This document shows, one piece after another, positions 43,320-53,600 of a DNA stretch of 64,000 nucleotides; the stretch's first letter is position 1; each line of letters starts with the position of its first letter. The notes under the pieces were generated by a model. It was not told the origin of the DNA. It was given only the letters and a program-made list of their open reading frames with translations, and ran no database searches. The translations under genes and the position numbers were made by a program. The DNA is taken from assembly GCA_947247005.1 (NCBI GenBank), contig OX365949.1:17549130-17613129 (forward strand), given 5' to 3'. The DNA comes from Spisula solida (lineage: Eukaryota > Mollusca > Bivalvia > Venerida > Mactridae).

Positions 43320-43720
43320 GATCTATTACCGTGAGCTTCTCGGCTGTACTAGCATTCCGTTTCGGTACAAATATAGTTACCTCAGTTTTAAGTTTCAGCA
43401 ATTTTCTCTTCCATCGAGTACAAAATGTCCTTCTGACAAGCTTCAATTCGTTGCAGTGTGGAAACATTGACAAGTGCATATAACAACTTTTGAGTATTTA
43501 AAAGAGATATCTGTATCTAACTCCGACTGTGGATAAATGAATGAGTAACTATGCTTGTAACAGTGTTGATTTGTTGATTTATTTCACGATATGTATACTT
43601 GTATTTGTTCAAGGTACAACCGGTTATTACAGAAGAAAATTAACATAATGAGAATATACACACTTTTCCTGGAATAAACGAACAAAATCATGCTTGAGCA
43701 GGTCAGCCATACTTTTAATA

Positions 43721-44012
43721 CGTGTGACAGCTGAATCTTGGACCTTCATCGGCTAGGTTTCATTTTCTCGTTCAGTATACGTGTGACAGCTGAATCTTGG
43801 ACCTTCATCGGCTAGGTTTCATTTTCTCGTTCAGTATACGTGTGATAGCTGAAGCTTGGACCTTCATCGGCTAGGTTTCATTTTCTCGTTCAGTATACGT
43901 GTGATAGCTGAAGCTTGGACCTTCATCGGCTAGGTTTCATTTTCTCGTTCAGTATACGTGTGATAGCTGAAGCTTGGACCTTCATCGGCTAGGTTTCATT
44001 TTCTCGTTCAGT
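43721..44012. repeat. 59-bp satellite, five copies
   Basis: Unit starts fall exactly 59 bp apart (43721, 43780, 43839, 43898, 43957). The first two units carry gtgacagctgaatcttgg, the last three gtgatagctgaagcttgg, so the array grew by at least two duplication steps. Non-coding. Confidence 0.95.
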
Positions 44013-44641
44013 TGTGTGCTGGGCATTGAGCCGTGTGATTGTGGTCTGTGTTGTTTATATTTTCTATGATCAGCTGTTTCAGTTGATTACCGCATTCCTT
44101 CTCCGATTTTTCAGTACCTTTTCACTTAACATCAATTATTTAAGTAAACGGTTATTGTAAATGATATTTCTCGTTTTATGTTGTTGATATATGTACTTTT
44201 AATAATGGAAGGCCTTGTTGTAAATAAGATATGTATTGTTCTATATCATATAATGTCTTAACATGTTCAGATGTTACCTTCAGAAAATAAAGATTCTATT
44301 ATTATTTTTATTAAAGTAAGTGTTAAAAGATCGTATCATAGAATGCATTAGTTAATCAGGTCACATCAGGTTTTACGGATATCGTTTTCCCACGTCACAT
44401 CATGTAATATTTATGACATAGGTAATGAATATTTCGATAAATAATTAACTGCTTAATTAACTTTGTAGCTTTTATGAGTCCCATCTGAATGGCATAACAG
44501 CCGAGCTAAGTGAACTAGCCGATTCAAACTTCGATGTTGATAACATTTGAACTTTATTAGTTTCTAGATAACCTCACATTTAGTTAAGGTGGTACGAACA
44601 TCTTTTTATTTAACGATCAAATTTTCCCGAAACAACTACAT

Positions 44642-45565
44642 GTACGGGGGTTGTTCAATTTGAATGCAACTAAGCCCATACAAATTTATCCTTGATCGAT
44701 TCTAATGAAACTAGCCTTTGATCTCATTGTAGTATTCTTCTCGGATATATACATACATGCGAAGTTCCTTTTTGAAAATGCGATTTTGTTATCATTTCTA
44801 GATACACTGTGCATATACTGGGCATGAGCCAAACCGAGCTTTTAACGTACCTGATATTTTTTCCGACAATGCATTTTAAGAGTCGTTTGAAACAAATAAA
44901 GATCACAAAGGACAATGCTTGACGAATAAGGATGGTCGGAAAACTCAAGAACCTTCACGCTTCTCAGAAAGTTGCGTTAGTGGCTGCTGCAGGTGGGGGG
45001 CCCAGTCTGCAATAGCATGCCATCCTTGAAACATGTGACTTGGCAGCGATTGTCGGAGTATGTCTTCAATTTCTGAATAAATTTACCTTCGTTAAGCTTG
45101 GTATTTACTCATTGTCCATTTAATACATCAAATATAATGGCAGAAACTTGGTTTATATGGATAAAGGTGTACATTTCTACTGGCGTCCATGTTGCGTTTT
45201 GCGATGCATACTTTGTCGTTCTGTCTTTGCTGGCCCATATTTGTTTATGGATCTGTCGTATGGGTGACAAAATGAACCCGCGTCTCGTTTGTGGTCATTA
45301 CATTATCAAACGATCGACTTGTTATAAAAATAGAAACTGGTTTTAACTATTTTTGAACATTTTGCAAGGGCATATGTGCTGGCGTCTCAAAGCAGATAGG
45401 GGTACCCAAACTATACTTATCGTCATAATTTTTGTAAGATGCTTGATAATTGTATGAATATCTCCTAATGATGTGCCAACGCATTGAGCTACTTGCCTAA
45501 TTGTAAATACTCCACCAGTTTCCAAAACATATTTGATTTTCTCAACCCTTTTCTAGTATGTTGCG
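44642..45565 (-). pseudogene. Mariner-family transposase relic
   Basis: On the minus strand (45525-45350) the frame RQVAQCVGTSLGDIHTIIKH, then WVPLSALRRQ, matches the second helix-turn-helix and linker of mariner transposases. Next comes a block with VHFVTHTTDP, like the WVHHYDPET region, and near 44670 LYGLSCIQIEQPPY like the C-terminus. Many stops interrupt it. The outer end tacgggggttgttcaattt looks like one inverted terminus; the partner was not found. Confidence 0.65.
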
Positions 45566-46748
45566 GTATTTTGATGGCGTGCATGGTAATCATTTGCAAA
45601 TAAAATTACACCACTTTTAAATTTCTTAAACAATCTAATACGGTGTGGCCATACCACGTGGTTTGTGACGTCATTTTTGGCTAAGACTGGCAGCCAAATA
45701 GCGTCGACTCGGAGCTAAAAAGACCTGTAAGTATCTTTTTTTGAAATCGATTTTGACAAAATTTAGCCGATGCTAAGGGGAAAAGTGTTTACTATCACCG
45801 GTTGTTGATAAATTTCTCACCAAGGGTTTACTTTTGTCTAACATTCGAGTCAAATGCCAGATCACGTCAAAAATGAAATGCTTAGACGGCAAGCCAATTG
45901 AAAATTCATCAAAATAGTTGTTATATCAGCTAGTGAGTATTGCCTGAATTTGTTTGGACGTCAAGTCACTAATTTTTAATACATGTCGGGTGAATAGTTT
46001 GAACACAAATGACAAAATAACAGTATTTTTTAAAAGCACAAATATGCTAAGACGGCACGCCGTATTCGTTCAGCTAAGACGGCACGCCAAAAGTGAAACA
46101 ACCCATCGTGTACATTTTAAACTAAACATGATATGGGACATATTTGACAAAGCATTGACAGGAATGAACTATAATAATTGTCAAACAATACGTATAAACT
46201 ACACACTTAAAGCGCTGCTAGTCGTATTGTTAATTGTTTAAGGTCGTCCCGAGTTCAAAATGGTGCCATTGGAAGACATAGGCAGTTGTAAAATAATGAG
46301 AATGTTGCGGAAACCTCTTCCATTCTCTACCACCCTGTTAACATGTTGTTTGTTTGTGTTCGACTTACAGTCGTAAACGTGTTGTGGTTATCCAGTGTTG
46401 GTCCTTCCTAATTATCCGATGACCTCCGGCTTCGAGGTAACCATTCTATTATATGTATTTTATGTCTAAACAGAACAAAATTGCCACAAAAATCTCACAT
46501 AATTCTTAAATGTTCGTTGAATTCGGTATTAATAAAATATTAAATTTGATAACAATACTGTTATACTCAATTATCAAGAAACAAATGTTAGAATTGTCAT
46601 GATTGTTTCGTTGTCTGAAAATGCTCGATATCGAGCATTACATTTTAGTAAGAAACTTGTCGCACACTGAACAATGCAAGTAATTAAAAAAGCCATATAC
46701 AATATGTTTTAAGTTTATTTAAATGTTGAAGTGTACTCTATTTGTAGA

Positions 46749-46857
46749 TAAAAATGTCAACCGACACACATACGTGCAGAACTTGTTGCAAGCAATTCAA
46801 ATACCGGAGACATATGGATGATAAAACTGATGAAATTAACGAAGATGAACATCAAAG
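46749..46857 (+). CDS. Possible first coding exon with cysteine motif, low support
   Basis: An acceptor-like ATTTGTAG is followed by ATAAAAATG and the frame MSTDTHTCRTCCKQFKYRRH then MDDKTDEINEDEHQ, ending at a donor-like AG|GTACGA. A possible 5' non-coding exon ends at TTCGAG|GTAACC (46436). The CRTCC...H pattern hints at a zinc-binding fold but is incomplete. No following exon in phase was found, so it may be chance. Confidence 0.25.
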
Positions 46858-47008
46858 GTACGAACCTGGTTAGATATAAAATTGTTTGACTCGTCTTATT
46901 TAAAAGAGAAACAAAATACGGTCATAGATACGCAATTGGCGAACCTACCGCAAATATATCAATATATAGTGTGGTGTTTACGGGTCGGAGGTCACCAGTC
47001 TAGATGAG

Positions 47009-47122
47009 CCAATCAGAGGCCGATGTCATCATCTCACGGCGCATGCGCAGAGACTTAGTACTTTCTCTTATGCATCTTGGAACTCATCCAGAAAGACGTG
47101 CTAAATCACCTCTCTGTTCTAG
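47009..47122 (+). promoter_or_regulatory. TATA-less promoter-like cluster and 5' exon
   Basis: A CCAAT box in good context (AGCCAATCAGAGG, NF-Y type) at 47009 is followed 30 bp later by a perfect NRF-1 palindrome GCGCATGCGC (47039-47048). About 75 bp further on is a strong splice donor, CTAG|GTAGGTT (47122/47123). This is the layout of a housekeeping promoter with a short non-coding first exon on the plus strand. The gene it would serve was not identified. Confidence 0.4.
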
Positions 47123-47599
47123 GTAGGTTCTATTTACCACCATTTATGGTCACCTAATGGTGACTATAAATACTACAAATTTAATAATGAAAATAAAACT
47201 ATGTATCTCTGTGGTTTGTCCAGTTCGTTATCGTGGGTCAATAACCTAGGTCATTTTATGAAATCTTAGAATACCATTGTTAAAACACTATTCGTTACAA
47301 CAGCATATTCTTTTACCTTCGTTAAACACCAGTTAGTAGGTATTTTCAATAAAAAAAAACAAATTCGACTCTTATCCAGATAATCAAGGAATGATGACCC
47401 TGTTTAGTTATTTATGACAGTTTTAATATTTATTGTGTCCATTCTACGGTAATCGTTTTAATTTTAGATGATCCAGTTCAACTGAGGGTGAACTCAAAGG
47501 CAAATGAGGCTAAATTGAGAGTAGTCGAAATGCTATTGCAAAGGGGGCGCTATGAGTACGATGGGGGACGGTGCGACGAGGAATGAGAGCAAGTTGTTG

Positions 47600-48015
47600 C
47601 CGACAAAAAAGTTGAATGTTCAATGTTGTTCCCCATAAGGACATTGAAAAAATCGTATGTTCAATGTTGCTTCTCATAACAACATTGAAAAAATTTGAAT
47701 GTTCAATGTTCAATATTGCTTCTCATAACAACATTGAAAAATTTTGAATGTTCAATGTTGCTTTCCATAACAACATTCAAAAAGTTCAATTTTTAGTGTT
47801 ATTCCCTATAACGACATTGAAAAAATCGAATGTTCAATGTTAAATGTTGCTTCTCATAACAACATTCAAAAAATGTGAATGTTCAATGTTGCTTTTCATA
47901 ACAACATTCAAAAAAGTTGAATGTTCAATGTTGTTCCCCATAATGACATTGAAAAAATTTGAATGTTCAATGTTGCTTTCCATAACAACATTAAAACATA
48001 TTAAATGTTCAATGC
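47600..48015. repeat. Tandem array of inverted motifs (ttcaatgtt ... aacattgaa)
   Basis: About nine units of 40-50 bp each contain 'gaatgttcaatgttg', then 'cataacaacattgaaaaa'. As the two halves are near-inverses, each unit can fold on itself and the array can also pair between units. It is open in several frames on both strands but the peptides have no family likeness. Confidence 0.85.
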
Positions 48016-48431
48016 CTTGTCAACTTCCCGCAACCGCACAAATATGGTATGTTTCCTGGGAAACCGGAAAATTCCGGATGCTAATGCATAAAATGACGGT
48101 TCCATAGCCAATACACGTACCGTTTGCTAGCGAACCGGTGCAGAACGAATACTTTCGCTGTCTTGTCGTCCGGTGCCAGTTCACTAGCCACTGCCTTCTT
48201 TCTACGCAATTCCAACCGAACAATCGATATGAATAATTATGACGCAAACGAAATAGTTCTCAAATGACTGGCAAGTTTCATATTATATGCGTACTGTTTT
48301 GTAAAAATGTACACTACATGCTATTGTCATTCGTGTTCTGATATTGTATTTAAAGAAAGAAGTAATATAAATAATGTAAAAAGTTATAAAACAATCCATG
48401 TTCACGTATTACTCCGCATTGTTGTGCTCTG

Positions 48432-48653
48432 CTATAGTGCGCCCAGGATAACAAGAAAGGCGGGAAATTTTGGTATACTAGTAATCTACTAGTATTTAGG
48501 TGGATTAATCTGGTGTGAATAATTTATCCGTTATGTTTTTAGAACCAAACTGACCTTATCTGTTTTCTTTTGTAATGTGCAAAACCAACTTTCCAATAGT
48601 TGACAAAACCGATTCATGTTTGTAAACATCACGTTATCCTGGGCGCACTATAG
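48432..48653. mobile_element. 222-bp MITE with 21-bp perfect inverted ends
   Basis: The left end CTATAGTGCGCCCAGGATAA plus C is exactly inverted at 48633-48653. TA at the outer ends is compatible with Tc1/mariner-type TA target sites. It has no coding capacity. Confidence 0.85.
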
Positions 48654-48777
48654 ATGTACAATGACCTTCGAAATATGACCTTTGGGCGAGTTCATTTGCT
48701 AAGGTTGAAACGATATTTACCGTTATTTTTCTAATATATTAAGAATATATCTTATAAATTCACGTCATCTTTCCAGT

Positions 48778-48874
48778 TGACAGCGTGGCCTAGTGGTTAA
48801 GATCATCTATACTCTACACTAGTCTGTACTCAGAACGTTCTTTTTATATAGGCTGTGGGTTCGAGTCCGCTGCT
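48778..48874 (+). repeat. tRNA-derived sequence with A and B boxes
   Basis: GTGGCCTAGTGGTTAAGAT resembles an A box region and GGTTCGAGTCC a B box, followed by a run of seven T. The T stem and acceptor stem do not pair properly and the middle is too long, so it is a pseudogene or SINE head. Confidence 0.45.
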
Positions 48875-49350
48875 AAACTTTTTTTCAATAATTTTAATAT
48901 CATAATACATGAGTGTTTTTTTATATTTTTTATTACTTAATGAATAATAAAATAATGTTTAAGTATAATACAAAGTTGCTTTGTTTCGTTTATTTTACGA
49001 GTTTAGCCTGCCCTGGATATTGTATTTATTCTTCATATGACAATCGGGTTGAATTACAAACTATTTTCATCATTGGTTTCCCTGGAATTAGAATTGGAAT
49101 CATCACTCTAAGAATAGTATGTAGAAACTTCAATATTAATAAGCGTTTACTCTGGTAATACAAGGAGCACAGATTGGGTGACAGTTGACCGATATCTCTG
49201 TTCAACAGTCTTGACGTGGGAGTGTTTTCAAGGATTAAAATACAGAAAAAATGTACGAAGGAAATAGATATATTTTAGAAATACATGTATATTTAAAATA
49301 GAAATGCAAGCGAATTTATTATTTGGCAAAATTTAAAAAATATTCAAAAT

Positions 49351-49424
49351 GGGTGGGATTCGAACCCAAACAAGTTAGTTTTAGTTTCATAAGCATTAGC
49401 TTAGCCTACTGCGCCATGGAGGAC
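49351..49424 (-). repeat. tRNA-derived sequence, minus strand
   Basis: On the minus strand it reads GTCCTCCATGGCGCAGTAGG..., with a B box GGTTCGAATCC. The T arm pairs over four bases but the acceptor stem does not, so it is probably a tRNA pseudogene or SINE head. Confidence 0.45.
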
Positions 49425-50279
49425 GATGTAAGCTACAATTTCAAATAATAGATTTCTTTTCCGAATACACCCCTTTTACCTGGATTATTTCATTATTAAA
49501 AGTACAGTTACGCCCAAACGATTGTGGTTTATCTATATACCCTGTTTATGTCAACATGTGTAAGCGGTAACCGATAACTACCGAAGGTGTTCGCATGGCT
49601 GTTTTTGTTGAGTCATCGAGGTCATGGTAAGGCATGCCCATTAACAGAGATACATAGCTTGGAAAAAGCTAGCGGACATTTGTCACTCTATAGACCATTA
49701 TACTTTTCAACACACTACGAATACAAAAACATACAAAACAGCACCAAACTGTTTGTGTTAACTTTACCATATTGTGACCAATGACTATTTAAAATCTATA
49801 CCGTGGGGAGATATTTGTAAACATTTCATTGGTTTTTAAAGTGGGTCAATATTCAAGCTAGACAGCTAACGCTGAAAAAGTATTCGGAAAGCAGTAATTA
49901 CTACTCAGGGAATAGTAAATGTGAACTTGTTCAGGAGTGAGGAAATAATCTTATTTTGTTGAAACACATATTGTGATAATGATTTAACTAATAACTAGTA
50001 ACATATTACTTAGGTTCTCATTCCAAGTGGACTAGTTACGGAATGAGGCTCGACTTTTGTTAGTGTTTTTTACTTTCCAAGTGCCTTCAATAGAAGATCT
50101 TAAAATTCTATGCACTTTTTATGGGTTCTCACTAATATCGCTTAGTACTTTTTGAGAGTGGGATAATATTTCTTAACAAGTTTGTTGGTTCGACACCGAA
50201 TATATTTTTCAAGTTGGTTTGCGATTTACCTTTACGTGATTTTATGGTTATATCTGTTTAATAACTTTATGGTACATTT

Positions 50280-50637
50280 ATGAACATGACTTACATCCGT
50301 GGGGTTGTCAAACTACTCATTGACCAGGTGACGGTCGTATGCTTGACTTGTGTCATTTGTACCATCGTTGGGATTAATACCGAACGATACGCAAACTTTC
50401 TGAAGTTGGAAAACAACAATAACAAAATTGAAGATTGTTTACAGGCTACGATCCTTCCACGAGCCATCAACCAGCCTATGCCGATAACAGCTTGTTTGGG
50501 TGTATGCCAGGCAATAAAGGAATGCGTCTATGTGAGTTATCATGATGGCCAACAATTATGTCAGTTTCATGAACTAAACAAAACAGCTGTGACCAGTCCA
50601 GGATGGAACATCTATTTCAAGCGACTGGACGAAGTGG
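50280..50637 (+). CDS. PAN-fucolectin gene exon 1 (signal peptide and PAN-like domain)
   Basis: The ATG at 50280 opens the frame; an upstream ATG at 50269 stops after four codons. The exon ends GAAGTGG before the donor GTGAGTC. It encodes the signal-peptide-like stretch and a domain with five to six cysteines (EDCLQAT, TACLGVCQAIKECV, QLCQFH). One extra base is left for the next codon. Confidence 0.8.
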
Positions 50638-53600
50638 GTGAGTCAGATTTTAAAATTATTACGAATTATTATTTGCTATCAATGGATTAGGGAGATTTTT
50701 TAGTGAAAATAACAGTGAAAATAACAGTGAAATTACCACTTTGTTATTTTCACTGTTTTAGAAGCTGGTTCCAGTACCATGCAGAAAAAGAAACGTAACG
50801 TCAACGACGCCGGGCTTTAAAATATGCATTACGTCATCATGACGTCATAATTCGCACGTCGTGCCGTTCATATTTCGACGTGATGTCTTCCAATTAAGCA
50901 AATTACGGTCATTTAAAGAGAAATTGAGGCATATAATAAACAGAAAATTTGTTGATTTTTGGTGTAAGATCAATTTTATTTCATTCGTGATCACAGAAAA
51001 TTAAATTTTCACTCGTGGCTACACTCTTGAAAATATTGATTTTCTGTGATCACTCGGTGAAATAAAATTCGATCTTACACCAAAATCAACAAATCGTCAC
51101 GTTAATTCCAGAAACCAGTAACGCGATTTTAGTCATTTTGAGAAAATCGCGTTTGAAATTTGAGCAGCTATATCTTCGTGGTGGTACAACGAATTTTCAT
51201 GAAATTGTACCTGCAAGTGTAGTATTATATTTTGTTGCCACAAACGAAATTTCATACGTTTAAAACTATTATTTTTGCTAAAAATTGAAAAACAAAATTT
51301 ACGTTACGGGTTCAACGTTAAAATGTGATGCTTAAAGTTGAATTCCAGAAAGACATAATTGAGATACGGGGTTTTGAACAAGAATAGTTTACTTCAAAAC
51401 CGAAATTACGGGATTATTGAACTAAAATTGGCAGACATTTTGTCTAAATGCACTAGTATTCGGATGGTGATATTTAAACTAAAAACATAAATATGTTAAG
51501 AAACGTTGTAAAATATGGAATAATACATATATATGATACATGGACAGATTCCGGAGAGCACAGGGAAAACCTGATCGTGTTAGGTCAGGGGAAGCAGAAG
51601 TGACTATGATGTCAATGATATGTGCTGCTAAACTAGGGTCATACTCATTACCAGCATGTGTTATTCCCAAACAAATAACAAGGGTGAGAGTTCAATGGGA
51701 AACTTTATGAAGTACTTCAGACAGTTGTTTTGTACAAGTGAAAGCTTTACACAGAAGAAACCATAGAGGGTGGTGGGGAGTTATGGAAAATTGGACTGCA
51801 ACTTGTATGTCAACTTCATATTCTTTGAAACAGCGTTTGACAACACATGACGACGATAACTCTGGAGACTGATGGATCATTGTGGCATACCGAATATGTA
51901 AATGTATGTCCATCACAAGTATTATCTAAGAAAGTGTGGCATGTCAAGTTAGCAACTGAGAAATTCAGTATTTTGACAGGAGTTAGTCATGGATGTTTCA
52001 TTTCTCAGTTCCTCTTCCTATTTACCACTGGAGGCATAATGAACAAGAGAACAGAAGACAAGATTACTATCATTCAATGGAAACTATGTCAGCAGTTAGA
52101 TATTGATCTTATATCGCTCATAAACAACATGCCAGAAAAGACTTCTATCTTGGAAGCCACAGCATTACAGATAGGATGAATGCAAGGGGTACCGACTCCA
52201 CCACCATCGAAAGGGGATACAGAAGTGGATAGAGATTTGACGGCAGCAAGAAAGCAATGTTCAGTCTGTTTTATTTGATATGATATTCAGAAAATTGACA
52301 ATACTGTCTACGATCATCCGAAATTCGGATATCCGAAATGACGTAATATTGACACGATCGTATATTTCGTGGTTTGGCTTTAAAATACAATAAGAACACA
52401 TATGTTTCTTTGAGTTTACCTATAAATCACAGTCAAAAAGCCAATGCTAAACTACCTACATTGTTAAGATATCACTCTAAATGATGCCTAAACATTGTGT
52501 CTGTTTTGGAAAAGGGAGATAATCGTAAGTTTACAGTGTAACACGTGGTACAATTATACCGAACATTTGATTGGTTGCCTCATTACCTGCATCTGGAATT
52601 CAATATTGACGTTTATAAACGACTTACGGGGTCCTGGAATTGGAAGTTTTGGTCTTTATGTTGGTTCCATAGACATGTAAGTTAGTTGACTGTATAGAGC
52701 GTGTCAAGACGAAAAAAATGATACCAAACACTCAATATCGCCAAAAGTTGCGTTACGGGGTTCTGGAATTAGGGTGACGAAATATCCTCTATATTATGTA
52801 ACATAATTACACATTATACACGAAGATTGTCCCGTGAACTCGGAAGTTATTTCACCGAATGAGCGCTGACCCAATATTGCCGAATGACCGTTTAAGTCAG
52901 ATGCTCACGACATAAAATAACTTTCGATCTCACACCGAAACATGTAATATTCTGTTTTATTTCATGCTTCATTTAAGCATTCCTAAATAAAACATTCTTA
53001 ATAGAATTTTTCTCCCCCTGTTCCTTTATTAAGGTGGACGCGATATGACATTCAAATTCGAAACACACAATGTATAGTACGGATACTTTGATACAACTCT
53101 CGACCTTCTATTAGCATATTTTAACAGCTGATATTTTGTCTCCATTTGCAATCCCCGTTGTATGTTTTCCTTAGCGGGATGTATCACGAAGACGCTCGAT
53201 GTGTAATACCAACACAAATCTAAAGGACCGATATTGCACCTATGTATACATACGTTCGCCATGTTGTAATCATGCTGTTATTATTCAATCATGCTGGATT
53301 ATCTGGCAACAAGGTTGTATGACGTATTCATTCCTTCTATGGTAGATATTCAATGAATATTTATATATTAAGGTGAAACGGAAATGGATTTGAAGGAGGG
53401 CGCCACTGCTAGTCAATCGTCGACGAACAATGAATTTTCAGCTGGTTTAGCATTAGACGGCAATACAAATGGTGCTTTAGGAGCTAACTCATGCACCCAC
53501 ACCGCCACCGCGAACTCTTACTGGATAATGCAGTTTGGAATGTCCGGTGTTGTCGCTGAAGTTGAAATCTACATGCGGACAGACCTTGGTCTAAAAACGG

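Noticed and set aside
46620..46639. 20-bp perfect palindrome aatgctcgat/atcgagcatt
   Set aside because: Its length is notable but isolated palindromes of this size occur by chance in a 64-kb AT-rich window; no other context supports a function.
47003..47122. 40-codon frame starting MSQSEADVIISRR
   Set aside because: It overlaps the NF-Y and NRF-1 motifs and any splice to the next acceptor gives an immediate stop; a non-coding first exon is a better reading.
51847..52179. 110-residue plus-strand frame as a gene
   Set aside because: It overlaps decayed reverse-transcriptase strings in two frames, so it is a LINE relic in an intron.
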